This document shows positions 34,200 through 43,360 of a stretch of 64,000 nucleotides of DNA, in pieces. The translations under genes were made by a program, and so were the position numbers. Below the pieces are notes generated by a model. It did not search any database and had not been told where the DNA came from. It was given only the letters and a program-made list of their open reading frames with translations. This stretch comes from Arthrospiribacter ruber (GTDB lineage: Bacteria > Bacteroidota > Bacteroidia > Cytophagales > Cyclobacteriaceae): contig NZ_RPHB01000009.1 of NCBI RefSeq assembly GCF_019343195.1, positions 62,001 through 126,000 on the forward strand, given 5' to 3'. Numbering within the stretch: position 1 is the stretch's first letter; the number at the start of each line of letters is the position of its first letter.

Positions 34200-35311
34200 T
34201 AATCGTTCCAACCTTTATGTAACCTAAATCTATTGCTATGCTCTTTCAAGCTGACTTTTACACTGAACACATGGGAGTAGGGTGTCTGCGAAATTCCCCC
34301 AATATCGGTCAAAGCATAGTCAATCTGGAATTTTTCATTCAAAAATATCCCCAAGCCAAAACTTGGTTTCCATGCCGTATAAAATGACCCGTCAAAATCC
34401 TTTATCCGCTGAATATGACTGCCCCCTGCTCTAAGGAAAACCATGTTTTTGTAACTTCCTTCTATACCAGCCCGAGGATCAAAACTCACCAAGTTGGTTC
34501 TCAGGACAGTATTTCGCATGCCATCAAAGGTGAAGTCAAGGTCTATAACACCCTGAACCCTGATCTCATCCGTGACATCCACATCTCTTGTGACACTGAA
34601 GATGGCTCGGGGAAGCGTTAGTTCTATGCTGTTGACAGGGATTTCATTATTGGTTTGGGAGTAAATATCACGCACCATGTCTGCATTGTGAAACCATGCA
34701 TTGAAGGTAGAGGTCACATCCCTGAGCATGACCCCAAATCTCCATTGGTCCATAAGATAGATCCCACCCAGGTCCAGGCCAAAGCCCCAAGCCTGTGCAA
34801 ATTTCCCTACATTTCTATGGATGATTTTGGCATTTCCTCCAAACTTGAAATTGTCACTGACATCTCTTGCATAGGTCAAAAGCAGTGCATAGTCCGCCGC
34901 GTTGAAAAACTGTATGTTGTTATAGTTCAATGCTCCATTGGCATCATACAAGAATCTGGTATCAGGAATATCATCTACCCCAAAGCGGATTACTGAGATT
35001 CCGATCTGATTGTCTGCATCGATCGCCGTACTATAACCCAGGTAATCAAACTTGGCTATGCCGGCAAAATACTCTGCATGCATCAGGGAAAACTCATGCT
35101 CATGCTTGATCCCGATCAATCCCGCTGGGTTCCAAAAAGCTGCCGTCACATCCCTTACAGAAGACACCTGAGCCCCTCCCATACCCAATGCTCTGGCACC
35201 TATCCCGATGTTCATGAATTCATTGGAATACTTAGGCGCTATCGACTGTGCACTTATTTCAGTGCATAATGCAAAAAGAAGCATACAAACGAACAGCCGC
35301 AAAACGCTCAT
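34199..35311 (-). CDS. porV2: PorV/PorQ family outer membrane protein (PorV2-like)
   Basis: A 370-residue FadL-like barrel protein with a signal peptide ending near ISAQ. The start SNEFMNIGIGARALGMGGAQVSSVRDVTAAFWNPAGL is the PorV/PorQ family signature. The end, SPYSHVFSVKVSL plus a short tail, fits a barrel strand. In type IX secretion PorV shuttles cargo to the PorU sortase. Its stop overlaps the porU2 start by one base, strong evidence that the two work together. No other por/gld genes are in the window. Confidence 0.88.
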   Translation of the reverse strand: MSVLRLFVCMLLFALCTEISAQSIAPKYSNEFMNIGIGARALGMGGAQVSSVRDVTAAFWNPAGLIGIKHEHEFSLMHAEYFAGIAKFDYLGYSTAIDADNQIGISVIRFGVDDIPDTRFLYDANGALNYNNIQFFNAADYALLLTYARDVSDNFKFGGNAKIIHRNVGKFAQAWGFGLDLGGIYLMDQWRFGVMLRDVTSTFNAWFHNADMVRDIYSQTNNEIPVNSIELTLPRAIFSVTRDVDVTDEIRVQGVIDLDFTFDGMRNTVLRTNLVSFDPRAGIEGSYKNMVFLRAGGSHIQRIKDFDGSFYTAWKPSFGLGIFLNEKFQIDYALTDIGGISQTPYSHVFSVKVSLKEHSNRFRLHKGWND

Positions 35312-35702
35312 AATTTCTGTGGAAAATACCAGTGCAAAGTAAAAATAAATACGTTATGAAAAAGCCAAATCACAAAAAATCAGAAAGTTCAAAAACTCCA
35401 ATAATGTACGCCTCCGTACAGTTTTATGTCCACTTCGCTGACAGCTTCCATTTCCAAAAATAAAAACTGCTTCTCACTTCAGGATTTTTCTGTTTTGTCC
35501 AAAAAAACCAAAAACCGCTTTATCTTTAAATAAATCAGGTTTTTTTTCTTACTTCTGCAAAAAACAGTACCTTTTTATACCTAGTAGTGGGTATTAGAGT
35601 CTGGCTTCTAATTGATTTGGTACAGTTTTTCTCTATTTCTGGCACAAGGGAGGCTTTGCGTGATGCAATGCCTCCACAATCAAACCCTAGAAATAAAAAA
35701 AT
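35312..35702. other. Control region between porV2 and padR
   Basis: A 391-bp AT-rich divergent region without a credible gene. It holds a small perfect palindrome (TGTACG, CGTACA near 35406-35421). Near the padR side it holds the inverted repeat ATACC-N8-GGTAT at 35577-35594. The latter could be an operator for the PadR regulator, which typically controls its own operon; this is a guess from position and symmetry. Confidence 0.4.
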
Positions 35703-36032
35703 ATGAATGCTTCAAACACCCAAATACAAATGAGGAAAGGGATTTTGGAATTCTGCATTCTTCATATCATATCGCGGGAGGAAGTTTATGCCTCCGACAT
35801 GTTGGAAGAACTTACAGAAGCCAAAATGATAGTGGCTGAAGGCACGCTCTACCCCTTGTTGCAGAGATTAAAAAAAGCTTCCCTAGTCACTTACAGGTGG
35901 GTGGAGTCTGAATCAGGGCCTCCTAGAAAATATTATGCCATCACAGAAGACGGCAGGGCATTTCTACATTCTCTTCAGGAAACATGGAATTCCCTACTGG
36001 ACTCTACCCAAATGATCACCTCTAAGCAATAA
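35703..36032 (+). CDS. PadR family transcriptional regulator
   Basis: A 109-residue winged-helix regulator. The family pattern is complete: MRKGILEFCILHIISREEVYASDMLEEL, EGTLYPLLQRLKKASLVTYRW, then ESGPPRKYYAITEDGRAFL and a short dimerisation helix. It lies 4 bp upstream of the pspC gene, a common PadR-PspC pairing in Bacteroidota that suggests control of the PspC protein. The inducer is unknown. Confidence 0.93.
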   Translation: MNASNTQIQMRKGILEFCILHIISREEVYASDMLEELTEAKMIVAEGTLYPLLQRLKKASLVTYRWVESESGPPRKYYAITEDGRAFLHSLQETWNSLLDSTQMITSKQ

Positions 36033-36036
36033 TCAA

Positions 36037-37953
36037 ATGAAAAAGACCATAAGCATCAATATCAGCGGCATCCTTTTTCACATAGAAGAGGACGGCTACG
36101 CTACACTGAAAAAATACCTCGAGGCTATCAACAGGCATTTTTCCCATTATGAAGACAATCAGGAAATCATTTCTGATATAGAAAACCGCATTGCCGAAAT
36201 TTTCTTAAGCAACCTCAAAAATAACAAGCAGGTCATCACTGCCGACGATGTCAATGCCCTTATTGAAAAAATGGGTACCATCGCCGACTTCAAGGCCATC
36301 GAGGAAGAAGAGGAGCCTAAAAAGGAAAATACCGAGAAGGAAGAAGAGAATGATTTCTATAAATACATTACACCTCCCGGAGAAAATCCAAAAGGATATA
36401 AAAAGTTAACCCGCCTTGAAAACAGGAAAATTCTTGGTGGTGTATGTGCCGGTCTGGCCCACTATCTGGCCATAGACCCACTTTGGACAAGGTTGGTGGC
36501 TATCCTCCTCTTGTTCAGCGGAAAGATAAACTTTGGAAGACCTGCTTGGGATTTCCTGCCCTGGAATTTCAATTTCTATTTCTCTTTGGGAGCCTGGGCA
36601 CTAATCGCTTATATAGTATTGTGGGTAATCCTTCCTGTATCTTATGAAGAACCCGAAGACAAACACATTAAAAAACTCTATCGGAATCCTGACGACAGAA
36701 CTATCGGCGGAGTAGCCAGTGGCTTAGCTGCATATTTCAAGGTGGAAGTACTTTGGGTAAGGCTGTTGTTTATCGGCCTGATCTTCGCCGGGGGATCCGG
36801 TCTGGTCATCTACCTGATCCTTTGGATCATCACTCCTCAGGCCAAATCCATTACCGAAAGAATTCAGATGAAAGGTGGTGCAATCACTTTAGATAATATT
36901 GAATCTACCATTAGGGAAAACATGGCCCCTCCAGCGCCCAAAGAGGAAAGTCATGCAAGAAAGGTCTTTCTTACTCCTTTTAGGGTTTTGGGAAAAGTTA
37001 TCGAAGGTATCGGAATGGCACTGGGCCCATTTGGGAAATTTATCCTCTCGGTAGTAAGGGTGATATTCGGATTGATCATATTTCTGATAGGAATGGCCAT
37101 CACCATCACTCCTCTTGTGCTATTGGGGGTATATTTCGAAATACTTCCTTTGAATGACAGCCAAATGTTTTTGGATGACATCCCTGCCCAGTGGATTACA
37201 GATATTCTTCCGGTCTGGTTGGCCCTTTCTACGGGATTTGCTATCATGATACCAGGAATCGTGATCTTGCTTCTGGGCATCAGCGTAATCATCCGCAAAA
37301 GCTTGATTGAAGGCAGGTTTGGTTTGATTGTATTGGGAATATGGCTTCTAAGTATAGGTATTGCAGCCTTTCAGCTACCCAAAACCATCGCTCAGTTTAA
37401 GAACGAAGCCACTTATACAGATGAAAAAGTACTCGATTTAAGCGAAGGAACTCTTGTCATCAAATCTGAAGGATACACTTCCAACAGGGGCATTTATGAC
37501 ATGATCCAACTACAATTGACTGGTACAGATGGCGACGATGTAGTCATGGTGCAGGACTTCAAATCAAAAGGAAGAAACCACAACGATGCAGTCAACAATG
37601 CCAAGCAGATCATATATGGTTATTCTGTTTTGGACTCTATACTCACCATGGACAGAGGCATCAACCTGGAAAGTCTGGATAGATACAGAGGGCAAAAACT
37701 CAAAGTCACATTGGAAATACCCTACGATAAACCGTTCATCATGGACAAATCCATCCTCCCCATTATCCGGAATACTTTATACAGAAACGGTTATAGAAGT
37801 AGAGATGTGAACAGTAAAAATACCTGGGTATTCAATGAAGAAGGACTTCTATGTCTTACCTGCACAGCGAGCAAAAAGCTAACTGCGACTGATAGCCTTT
37901 CCCTGCAAAAATTCAGCAATCCTCCCGCAGAAGAGGTTATACCTGAAAACTAA
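36037..37953 (+). CDS. PspC domain membrane protein
   Basis: A 638-residue protein. The N-terminal ~95 residues are soluble (DNQEIISDIENRIAEIFL). Two PspC domains follow: the first has NRKILGGVCAGLAHYLAIDPLWTRL (about 128-205), the second DRTIGGVASGLAAYFKVEVLWVRLL (about 220-275). Four to five further helices span about 310-450. The C-terminal ~180 residues look periplasmic or extracytoplasmic and beta-rich. PspC proteins sense or support envelope stress. It is coupled to padR and ends at a strong terminator. Confidence 0.92.
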   Translation: MKKTISINISGILFHIEEDGYATLKKYLEAINRHFSHYEDNQEIISDIENRIAEIFLSNLKNNKQVITADDVNALIEKMGTIADFKAIEEEEEPKKENTEKEEENDFYKYITPPGENPKGYKKLTRLENRKILGGVCAGLAHYLAIDPLWTRLVAILLLFSGKINFGRPAWDFLPWNFNFYFSLGAWALIAYIVLWVILPVSYEEPEDKHIKKLYRNPDDRTIGGVASGLAAYFKVEVLWVRLLFIGLIFAGGSGLVIYLILWIITPQAKSITERIQMKGGAITLDNIESTIRENMAPPAPKEESHARKVFLTPFRVLGKVIEGIGMALGPFGKFILSVVRVIFGLIIFLIGMAITITPLVLLGVYFEILPLNDSQMFLDDIPAQWITDILPVWLALSTGFAIMIPGIVILLLGISVIIRKSLIEGRFGLIVLGIWLLSIGIAAFQLPKTIAQFKNEATYTDEKVLDLSEGTLVIKSEGYTSNRGIYDMIQLQLTGTDGDDVVMVQDFKSKGRNHNDAVNNAKQIIYGYSVLDSILTMDRGINLESLDRYRGQKLKVTLEIPYDKPFIMDKSILPIIRNTLYRNGYRSRDVNSKNTWVFNEEGLLCLTCTASKKLTATDSLSLQKFSNPPAEEVIPEN

Positions 37954-37965
37954 ACCAACCCTTAC

Positions 37966-37994
37966 AAAGCCCGGACATCCGGGCTTTATTTTTT
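37966..37994 (+). terminator. Rho-independent terminator after pspC
   Basis: AAAGCCCGG and CCGGGCTTT pair around ACAT, followed by an A and a seven-T run. It begins 13 bp after the pspC stop. Confidence 0.92.
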
Positions 37995-38055
37995 TATTTC
38001 ATCAATCTGATCTTACTCATTTGAAATTTTTAGTCTATTTTTAAGCCTAACCCAA

Positions 38056-39462
38056 ATGACCATGCAAGTAAAGATTAAGTTTTTAGGGGGAGCAAAAACA
38101 GTTACAGGGTCGCGCTATTTGATCACAGCGGAAAATACTAAAATCCTAGTGGATTGTGGGCTTTTCCAGGGATTGAAGGATTACCGAAGCCGAAACTGGG
38201 AGCCCTTTCCTATTTCACCCTCAGAAATTCACGCCGTGGTATTGACCCATGCACACATTGATCATTCCGGATACTTACCCAAATTGGTCAAAGAAGGCTT
38301 CAAAGGAAAAATCTACTGCACCCAAGCCACTGCCGAACTGGTAAAAATACTTCTTCTGGATTCGGGTAAACTCCAGGAAGAAGAAGCCCAATACGCTGCA
38401 AAAAAAGGGTACTCCAAACATGAAAAACCTCTTCCTCTTTACACCAAAGAAGATGCTGAAAAAGTATTCCCGCTTTTACATGAGGTGGATTTTGAAGAAG
38501 AAATCCAGCTTAAAGATCATATTAAGATTTCATTTTATAATGCAGGCCATATCCTAGGTGCTGCCATAGTCAAAATGAAAATCAAAGGTGAAAACCAGGA
38601 AAAAAAGCTGGTTTTTTCGGGAGACTTGGGCAGGTACCATGATCCTATCCTCAACCCTCCAAAGAGACTTCCTTTTGCCGACATATTGTTGATGGAATCC
38701 ACCTACGGCAACCGGAAGCAAACACACCATAAGCCAGAAGAGGACCTCGCTAGGGCGATCAGGGAAACCTATCGCAATGGAGGTGTATCGGTTATCCCGG
38801 CCTTTGCGGTAGGGCGGACACAGTTGATTTTGTATTACCTTCATTTGCTTCAACAGCAAGGTAAAATCCCCAATATCCCGATTTACGTGGACAGCCCTAT
38901 GGCCATTGATGTCACCAGATTGTACAAACGCTTCAATCAATTTCATAAGCTAGGACCTGTTTTTGAGGATGAAGGGGGCAATCCCTTTCTCAACAAAAAC
39001 CTGCATTACTATCAAAGTCAGGAGGCCTCTATTTCCCTGAATGCCATCAGAGGAGATGCTATAATTTTGTCTGCAAGTGGTATGGCCACAGGTGGCCGTA
39101 TCCTCCATCATTTGTACAACCGATTACCCAACGAACAGGACAGTTTCATTTTCGTGGGCTATCAGGCAGAAGGCACCAGAGGAAGGAGGATTCTGGATGG
39201 AGAAAAAACTTCCAGGATGTACGGAATAGAAGTCCCAATAAAAGCCAAAACCTATTACATAGAAGGGCTTTCAGCACATGCAGACCAAGAGGAACTTATG
39301 GAATGGGCAGAGGGATTTGCCACAAAACCAAAAATGACTTTTTTGGTTCATGGTGAAAAAGAAGCCTCAGAGGCCCTTTCAAAAAGACTTAAAGAAGAAT
39401 TGGACTGGAATGTAATTGTACCTGAATACCTTGAAAACTTCATACTCTTTGACGGTCTTTAA
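38056..39462 (+). CDS. MBL-fold hydrolase with beta-CASP/RMMBL domains
   Basis: A 468-residue metallo-beta-lactamase-fold nuclease of the CPSF73/IntS11-like type. Zinc ligands lie in VVLTHAHIDHSGYL and NAGHILGAAIV. SGDLGRYHDPIL carries the bridging Asp. The beta-CASP part includes IPAFAVGRTQLILYYL and SASGMATGGRILHHL. The C-terminal RMMBL motif is GLSAHADQEELMEW. Such bacterial proteins are expected to process RNA, but the substrate is unknown. ATG at 38056 or at 38062 are both possible starts. Confidence 0.9.
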   Translation: MTMQVKIKFLGGAKTVTGSRYLITAENTKILVDCGLFQGLKDYRSRNWEPFPISPSEIHAVVLTHAHIDHSGYLPKLVKEGFKGKIYCTQATAELVKILLLDSGKLQEEEAQYAAKKGYSKHEKPLPLYTKEDAEKVFPLLHEVDFEEEIQLKDHIKISFYNAGHILGAAIVKMKIKGENQEKKLVFSGDLGRYHDPILNPPKRLPFADILLMESTYGNRKQTHHKPEEDLARAIRETYRNGGVSVIPAFAVGRTQLILYYLHLLQQQGKIPNIPIYVDSPMAIDVTRLYKRFNQFHKLGPVFEDEGGNPFLNKNLHYYQSQEASISLNAIRGDAIILSASGMATGGRILHHLYNRLPNEQDSFIFVGYQAEGTRGRRILDGEKTSRMYGIEVPIKAKTYYIEGLSAHADQEELMEWAEGFATKPKMTFLVHGEKEASEALSKRLKEELDWNVIVPEYLENFILFDGL

Positions 39463-39566
39463 CCGGTAACTTTTTGACCTTAATAAAGGTTAATCGAAAA
39501 CCATTTATGGTAATTTCCTTGCCAAAAAATAAAAAAGTCTCTAAATCGGACTCAAATCCAACAAAT

Positions 39567-41228
39567 ATGATTTTGAAAACAAAAATAATCCAAAAACTAT
39601 CACACTCCGCATTTGGAATAATATTGCTGGGAACCTCTACATGGATGACAGGTTGTGCTTCATTCAACCCTGGCACCTCTACACTATTGACTGCCTCTCA
39701 GGCAACGGAATCCAGGAAAAGCCCTCTTTCAGAAGATGAAAGACAAAATTGGCAGCACTTGGATCTCCTTCAGGATACCGTACCTGGCATGAGCGTCAAC
39801 CGCACCTATAGCGAAATCATCAAAAACAAAAAAGGAAAAACCGTTATCGTAGCGGTAATTGACTCTGGCATAGACCTTCAGCACGAAGACCTTGCCGATG
39901 TTCTTTGGACTAATCAAGGAGAAAAAGCCGGAACAAACACTGATGATGACGGTAACGGATTTATAGATGATGTCCATGGTTATAATTTCCTTGCTGAATC
40001 ATATAATGAGCAACTGGAATATACCAGAATACTTAGATTGGGTATCGGAGACGAGGCATACCAGGCCCAGGCCAAGAGCAAGCTTGACTCCAAGCTCGAA
40101 GAAGTAACCCAAACATTGTCCCAGATACAACCAATGATGTCAGCTTTGGAAGAGGCTGATAAAGCTGTACAAGCTGAACTGGGAAAGGAAAACTACACCT
40201 TGGAGGACCTAAAGGGAATAGAAGCCAGTGGTCAGTTGTCCATGCAGGTAGGGTTTCTGAGCCAGATGCTAAGCAGAACAGATGACCTGGAAGAAGTCAA
40301 AGAAAGCCTATCAGGTGCTTATGAGTATTACTCTGAGCAGCTAAAATACCACCTTAACGTGGAGTTTGACGGCAGAACCGATGTAGGAGATGATCCCTAT
40401 GATTACAATGATCAGGACTATGGCAATGGCAACCCCATGCACAGGGTAACTGACGAAAGTCATGGAACACATGTAGCAGGAATAATTGCTGCCAATAGAA
40501 CAAATGATCTGGGTATCCAAGGTGTAGCCAACAATGTACAAATCATGGCCGTGAGAGCCGTACCTAATGGTGATGAATACGATAAAGACATCGCTTTGGC
40601 CATTCGCTATGCGGTAGACAACGGTGCAAAAGTAATCAATGCAAGCTTCGGGAAATCTTTTTCTCCTAACGCCGAATGGGTTTATGAAGCATTAAAATAT
40701 GCTGCTGAAAAAGATGTACTTTTTGTACACGCTGCCGGAAATGATGGTATGGACCTGGATAATCCTGAAAACACCAACTTCCCCAATGACCATAAATATG
40801 ACAATGGCAAAGAATTCACCAATAATGTGATTACCGTAGGTGCGCTAGCTTCACAATATAGTGCAAGAATGGTGGCTCCTTTTTCCAATTATGGCGTAAA
40901 AAACGTGGATGTGTTTGCCCCAGGCGCACAGATATACTCTACTATGCCTGAAGGAGAATACACCTATCAGAGCGGAACCTCCATGGCTGCCCCAGCAGTA
41001 GCCGGACTGGCTGCATTGATCAGGTCTTATTATCCTAAACTCACAGCCGAACAGGTCAAAAAGATAATCATGGAGTCAGGCATCAGCCCTGAAGTAAAAG
41101 TCGGTGTTGGCGGAGACCTCTCCAGTCTGTATACACTGAGTGAAGTTTCCAAGTCAGGAAAGATCGCCAACGCTTACAACGCCATGGTTTTGGCCCATCA
41201 GGTTTCCAAAGGAAAAGTGAAACTTTAA
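39567..41228 (+). CDS. Subtilisin-like (S8) lipoprotein with a large helical insert
   Basis: From ATG at 39567 the protein has 553 residues and a lipoprotein signal ending TGCAS (Cys30); the longer frame starts at TTG and would spoil the signal. The catalytic triad is Asp99 in AVIDSGIDL, His299 in HGTHVAGIIAA and Ser472 in SGTSMAAPAVAG. About 200 residues separate Asp and His, where typical subtilisins have some 30-40. The extra part (about 145-265) is charged and helical. It is therefore a surface-anchored protease with an unusual inserted domain. The substrate is unknown. Confidence 0.88.
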   Translation: MILKTKIIQKLSHSAFGIILLGTSTWMTGCASFNPGTSTLLTASQATESRKSPLSEDERQNWQHLDLLQDTVPGMSVNRTYSEIIKNKKGKTVIVAVIDSGIDLQHEDLADVLWTNQGEKAGTNTDDDGNGFIDDVHGYNFLAESYNEQLEYTRILRLGIGDEAYQAQAKSKLDSKLEEVTQTLSQIQPMMSALEEADKAVQAELGKENYTLEDLKGIEASGQLSMQVGFLSQMLSRTDDLEEVKESLSGAYEYYSEQLKYHLNVEFDGRTDVGDDPYDYNDQDYGNGNPMHRVTDESHGTHVAGIIAANRTNDLGIQGVANNVQIMAVRAVPNGDEYDKDIALAIRYAVDNGAKVINASFGKSFSPNAEWVYEALKYAAEKDVLFVHAAGNDGMDLDNPENTNFPNDHKYDNGKEFTNNVITVGALASQYSARMVAPFSNYGVKNVDVFAPGAQIYSTMPEGEYTYQSGTSMAAPAVAGLAALIRSYYPKLTAEQVKKIIMESGISPEVKVGVGGDLSSLYTLSEVSKSGKIANAYNAMVLAHQVSKGKVKL

Positions 41229-41493
41229 GCGCCTTCTACATTTATGAAAGGGGATAAATCACCCTTTACGGAAAAAAGGCAGCTCGTATTGCTTCTACAA
41301 AGCAATTTGACTTCTAGAAGTGATTTTGCATGAGAAATTTGTTACTAAGAATACAAAACACATTTTGCAGTGGCTGTGGTCAGGAAACAAGTTTTGCGAA
41401 AAATTTCAATAGAAAATAAATCAAGCTAACATAATTGTTTCGTCTCATATACAATTTACAGGATTATCAGGATCATTGCACTTTAAAACTTAA

Positions 41494-41654
41494 GAACCAA
41501 ACAGTCAACTTTACTTTTAACAGTAAATTAGAAATTTGGAGGGTGGGATGAATTTCGACCGGGCCAGCGCAGGCCTTGAGCGTGGATAGAGCCTGTCCCG
41601 ATTTTCTCGGGAATTCGAAATTCTTGATTAGAACTTTACTGAAAGAACTGGTTC
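41494..41654. ncRNA. Structured intergenic element, possible small RNA or palindromic repeat
   Basis: The arms run in the same order on both sides: GAACCA, CAGTAAATT and GAATTTCGA on the left; TCGAAATTC, AACTTTACTG and TGGTTC on the right. The core would form a three-way junction: P1 GAATTTCGA/TCGAAATTC (41550-41558, 41615-41623), P2 CAGGC/GCCTG (41570-41574, 41591-41595) and P3 TCCCGA/TCGGGA (41596-41612). The core is GC-rich in an AT-rich gap, and a terminator follows at 41715. It could be an RNA or a palindromic mobile repeat; the strand is undecided. Confidence 0.45.
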
Positions 41655-41714
41655 AAAACAATCAATAGCTACTTGGAATGAAGATGATAATCATGTGATT
41701 AATAATCAGAAAAG

Positions 41715-41744
41715 AAACCGGCACCCATCGTGCCGGTTTTTTTA
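41715..41744 (+). terminator. Rho-independent terminator upstream of the thi operon
   Basis: AAACCGGCAC and GTGCCGGTTT pair around CCATC and run into seven or more T residues. It ends whatever is transcribed from the 41.2-41.7 kb region (subtilisin 3' end or a separate RNA) just before the thiamin promoter. Confidence 0.9.
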
Positions 41745-41759
41745 TGCCCGAGTATTTAT

Positions 41760-41767
41760 TACCTTTG
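41760..41767 (+). promoter_or_regulatory. Promoter -7 box of the thi operon
   Basis: TACCTTTG matches the Bacteroidota TAnnTTTG box. It places the expected start of transcription within a few bases of the 5' edge of the TPP riboswitch, which supports it. The expected -33 TTTG position falls in the T-tract of the upstream terminator and is not a clear match. Confidence 0.65.
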
Positions 41768-41773
41768 ATATGC

Positions 41774-41850
41774 TTTAGGGGTGCCTTTTCAGGCTGAGAT
41801 CACACCCTTTGAACCTGCCACGGCTAGTACCGGCGAAGGAAAAAGTTTGT
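41774..41850 (+). promoter_or_regulatory. TPP riboswitch (THI element)
   Basis: Conserved blocks are in order: AGGGGTGC, CAGGCTGAGAT, ACCCTTTGAACCTG and ACCGGCGAAGGAA. These form the pyrimidine-sensing (CTGAGA) and pyrophosphate-sensing (GCGAAGG) helices of the thiamin pyrophosphate aptamer. The 70-nt expression platform to the thiM start includes GGGTACCGGTTGACC, which could pair with the aptamer's TAGTACCGGC side. TPP binding would lower expression of thiM-thiE-thiD-tenA. Confidence 0.93.
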
Positions 41851-41921
41851 CCCTGACATCAATTTCGGGTACCGGTTGACCTCCTAAAGTTTTTTAACGA
41901 ACTCACTTATAAATATCACAG

Positions 41922-42713
41922 ATGGAGCAGATCGCCAGAGCATTTGAAAAAGTAAAAGCACAATCCCCTCTTGTACATAGCATTACCAATTATGTAGTGA
42001 TGAACAACACTGCCAATGCCCTTTTGGCACTGGGTGCCTCACCCATAATGGCACATGCCAAATCAGAAATGGATGACATGGTCGGTATCGTCGGAGCCTT
42101 AGTGGTCAACATCGGTACTTTGGATGAATATTGGGTGGACAGCATGCTGTCAGCAAGTCAAAAAGCCAAATCCTTGGGCAAACCCGTCATTCTAGACCCT
42201 GTGGGTGCAGGGGCCACTCCTTTCCGCAACCAAACCTTAACCCAACTTATCCAAAACAAACCGGATATCATCAGAGGGAATGCCTCCGAAATCATGGCAT
42301 TGGCCAGCGTAAACATCAAATCCAAGGGTGTGGACAGTACCAATTCTTCTGACGAAGCTTTGGACGCAGGTATCAGACTATCCAATGAAACAGGAGCTGT
42401 GGTTTGTATTTCGGGAGAAGTAGATTACATCATAAAAGGTGATAAAATCGGAAAAATCAAGAACGGTAATCCATTGATGGCAAAAGTAACAGGAATGGGG
42501 TGTACAGCCTCCGCTTTGGTCGGGGCATTTGCAGCTGTAGAAAAGGATCTTTTTGTGGCCACCATGGCTGCTATGGCAGTGATGGGTGTGGCGGGAGACT
42601 TGGCTGCGGAAAAAGCCGAAGGCCCAGGCACCCTTCAACTTCACTTTTATGACGCACTTTACCAGCTTTCACCATCCAAATTGGCTGATACAGCAATCGT
42701 TGAATACAATTGA
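41922..42713 (+). CDS. thiM: Hydroxyethylthiazole kinase
   Basis: A 263-residue salvage enzyme that phosphorylates 4-methyl-5-hydroxyethylthiazole. Motifs include SPLVHSITNYVVMNNTANALLALGASPIM at the N-terminus, PVILDPVGAGATPFR and the ATP/catalytic region VTGMGCTASALVGAF. It is the first gene behind the TPP riboswitch. Its stop overlaps the thiE ATG (TGATG). Confidence 0.95.
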   Translation: MEQIARAFEKVKAQSPLVHSITNYVVMNNTANALLALGASPIMAHAKSEMDDMVGIVGALVVNIGTLDEYWVDSMLSASQKAKSLGKPVILDPVGAGATPFRNQTLTQLIQNKPDIIRGNASEIMALASVNIKSKGVDSTNSSDEALDAGIRLSNETGAVVCISGEVDYIIKGDKIGKIKNGNPLMAKVTGMGCTASALVGAFAAVEKDLFVATMAAMAVMGVAGDLAAEKAEGPGTLQLHFYDALYQLSPSKLADTAIVEYN

Positions 42714-43360
42714 TGAACAAAGACTTCCCATATAGGCTTTATCTGGTAACAGACCAGGCACTTTGTCTGGGCAGAGATTTCTTTTGGGTAGTAGAAGAAG
42801 GGCTGAAAGGAGGAGTAGATATTGTTCAGCTTAGGGAGAAGGATCTGGATATGGAATCCTTTTCCAGAAAAGCTGAAAGACTAAAGGCGCTTTGCGACAG
42901 ATACAAAGTTCCATTAGTCATCAATGATGATGTCCATGTAGCCAAAAGCATAGATGCCGCAGCACTTCATGTTGGCCAAAGTGACAGTCCCATTTCGGAT
43001 GCACGGGGGGTCTTGGGAGAAGATTTTCCAATAGGTTTGTCATTGGACAAAATTTCTGATCTGGAAAAACCCAAAAGCAAACTTGCCTGGTATTTTGGCG
43101 TCAGCCCTATCTATTCTACCCCAACCAAAACCGACACCCAATATGAGTGGGGACTGGAAGGTCTTCAGGATTTGAGAAAAAAAACACATAAAAAGCTGGT
43201 GGCCATCGGTAGGGTAAAAGTGGAAAACGCAGCAGAAATGATACAAAGCGGCGCAGATTGTCTTGCTGTGGTTTCAGGTATCTGCTCAGCTCCTTCGCCT
43301 GCCCATGCAGCTGAAGCCTTCAGAGAAGCCATCGAAAAAGGATTAAGTAAGCGAATATGA
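42713..43360 (+). CDS. thiE: Thiamine phosphate synthase
   Basis: A TIM-barrel enzyme of 215 residues joining HMP-PP and thiazole phosphate. Motifs are YLVTDQALC, VDIVQLREKDLD, PLVINDDVHVAKSIDAAALHVGQSD and YFGVSPIYSTPTKTD. ATG at 42713 overlaps the thiM stop; the TTG three bases upstream is less likely. It ends with an ATGA overlap into thiD. The protein is normal in length. Confidence 0.95.
   Translation: MNKDFPYRLYLVTDQALCLGRDFFWVVEEGLKGGVDIVQLREKDLDMESFSRKAERLKALCDRYKVPLVINDDVHVAKSIDAAALHVGQSDSPISDARGVLGEDFPIGLSLDKISDLEKPKSKLAWYFGVSPIYSTPTKTDTQYEWGLEGLQDLRKKTHKKLVAIGRVKVENAAEMIQSGADCLAVVSGICSAPSPAHAAEAFREAIEKGLSKRI

Noticed and set aside
41244-41270. Hairpin AAAGGG...CCCTTT after the subtilisin gene as a terminator
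   Set aside because: A weak six-base-pair stem with no T-tract after it (acggaaaaaagg); the credible terminator is at 41715-41744.
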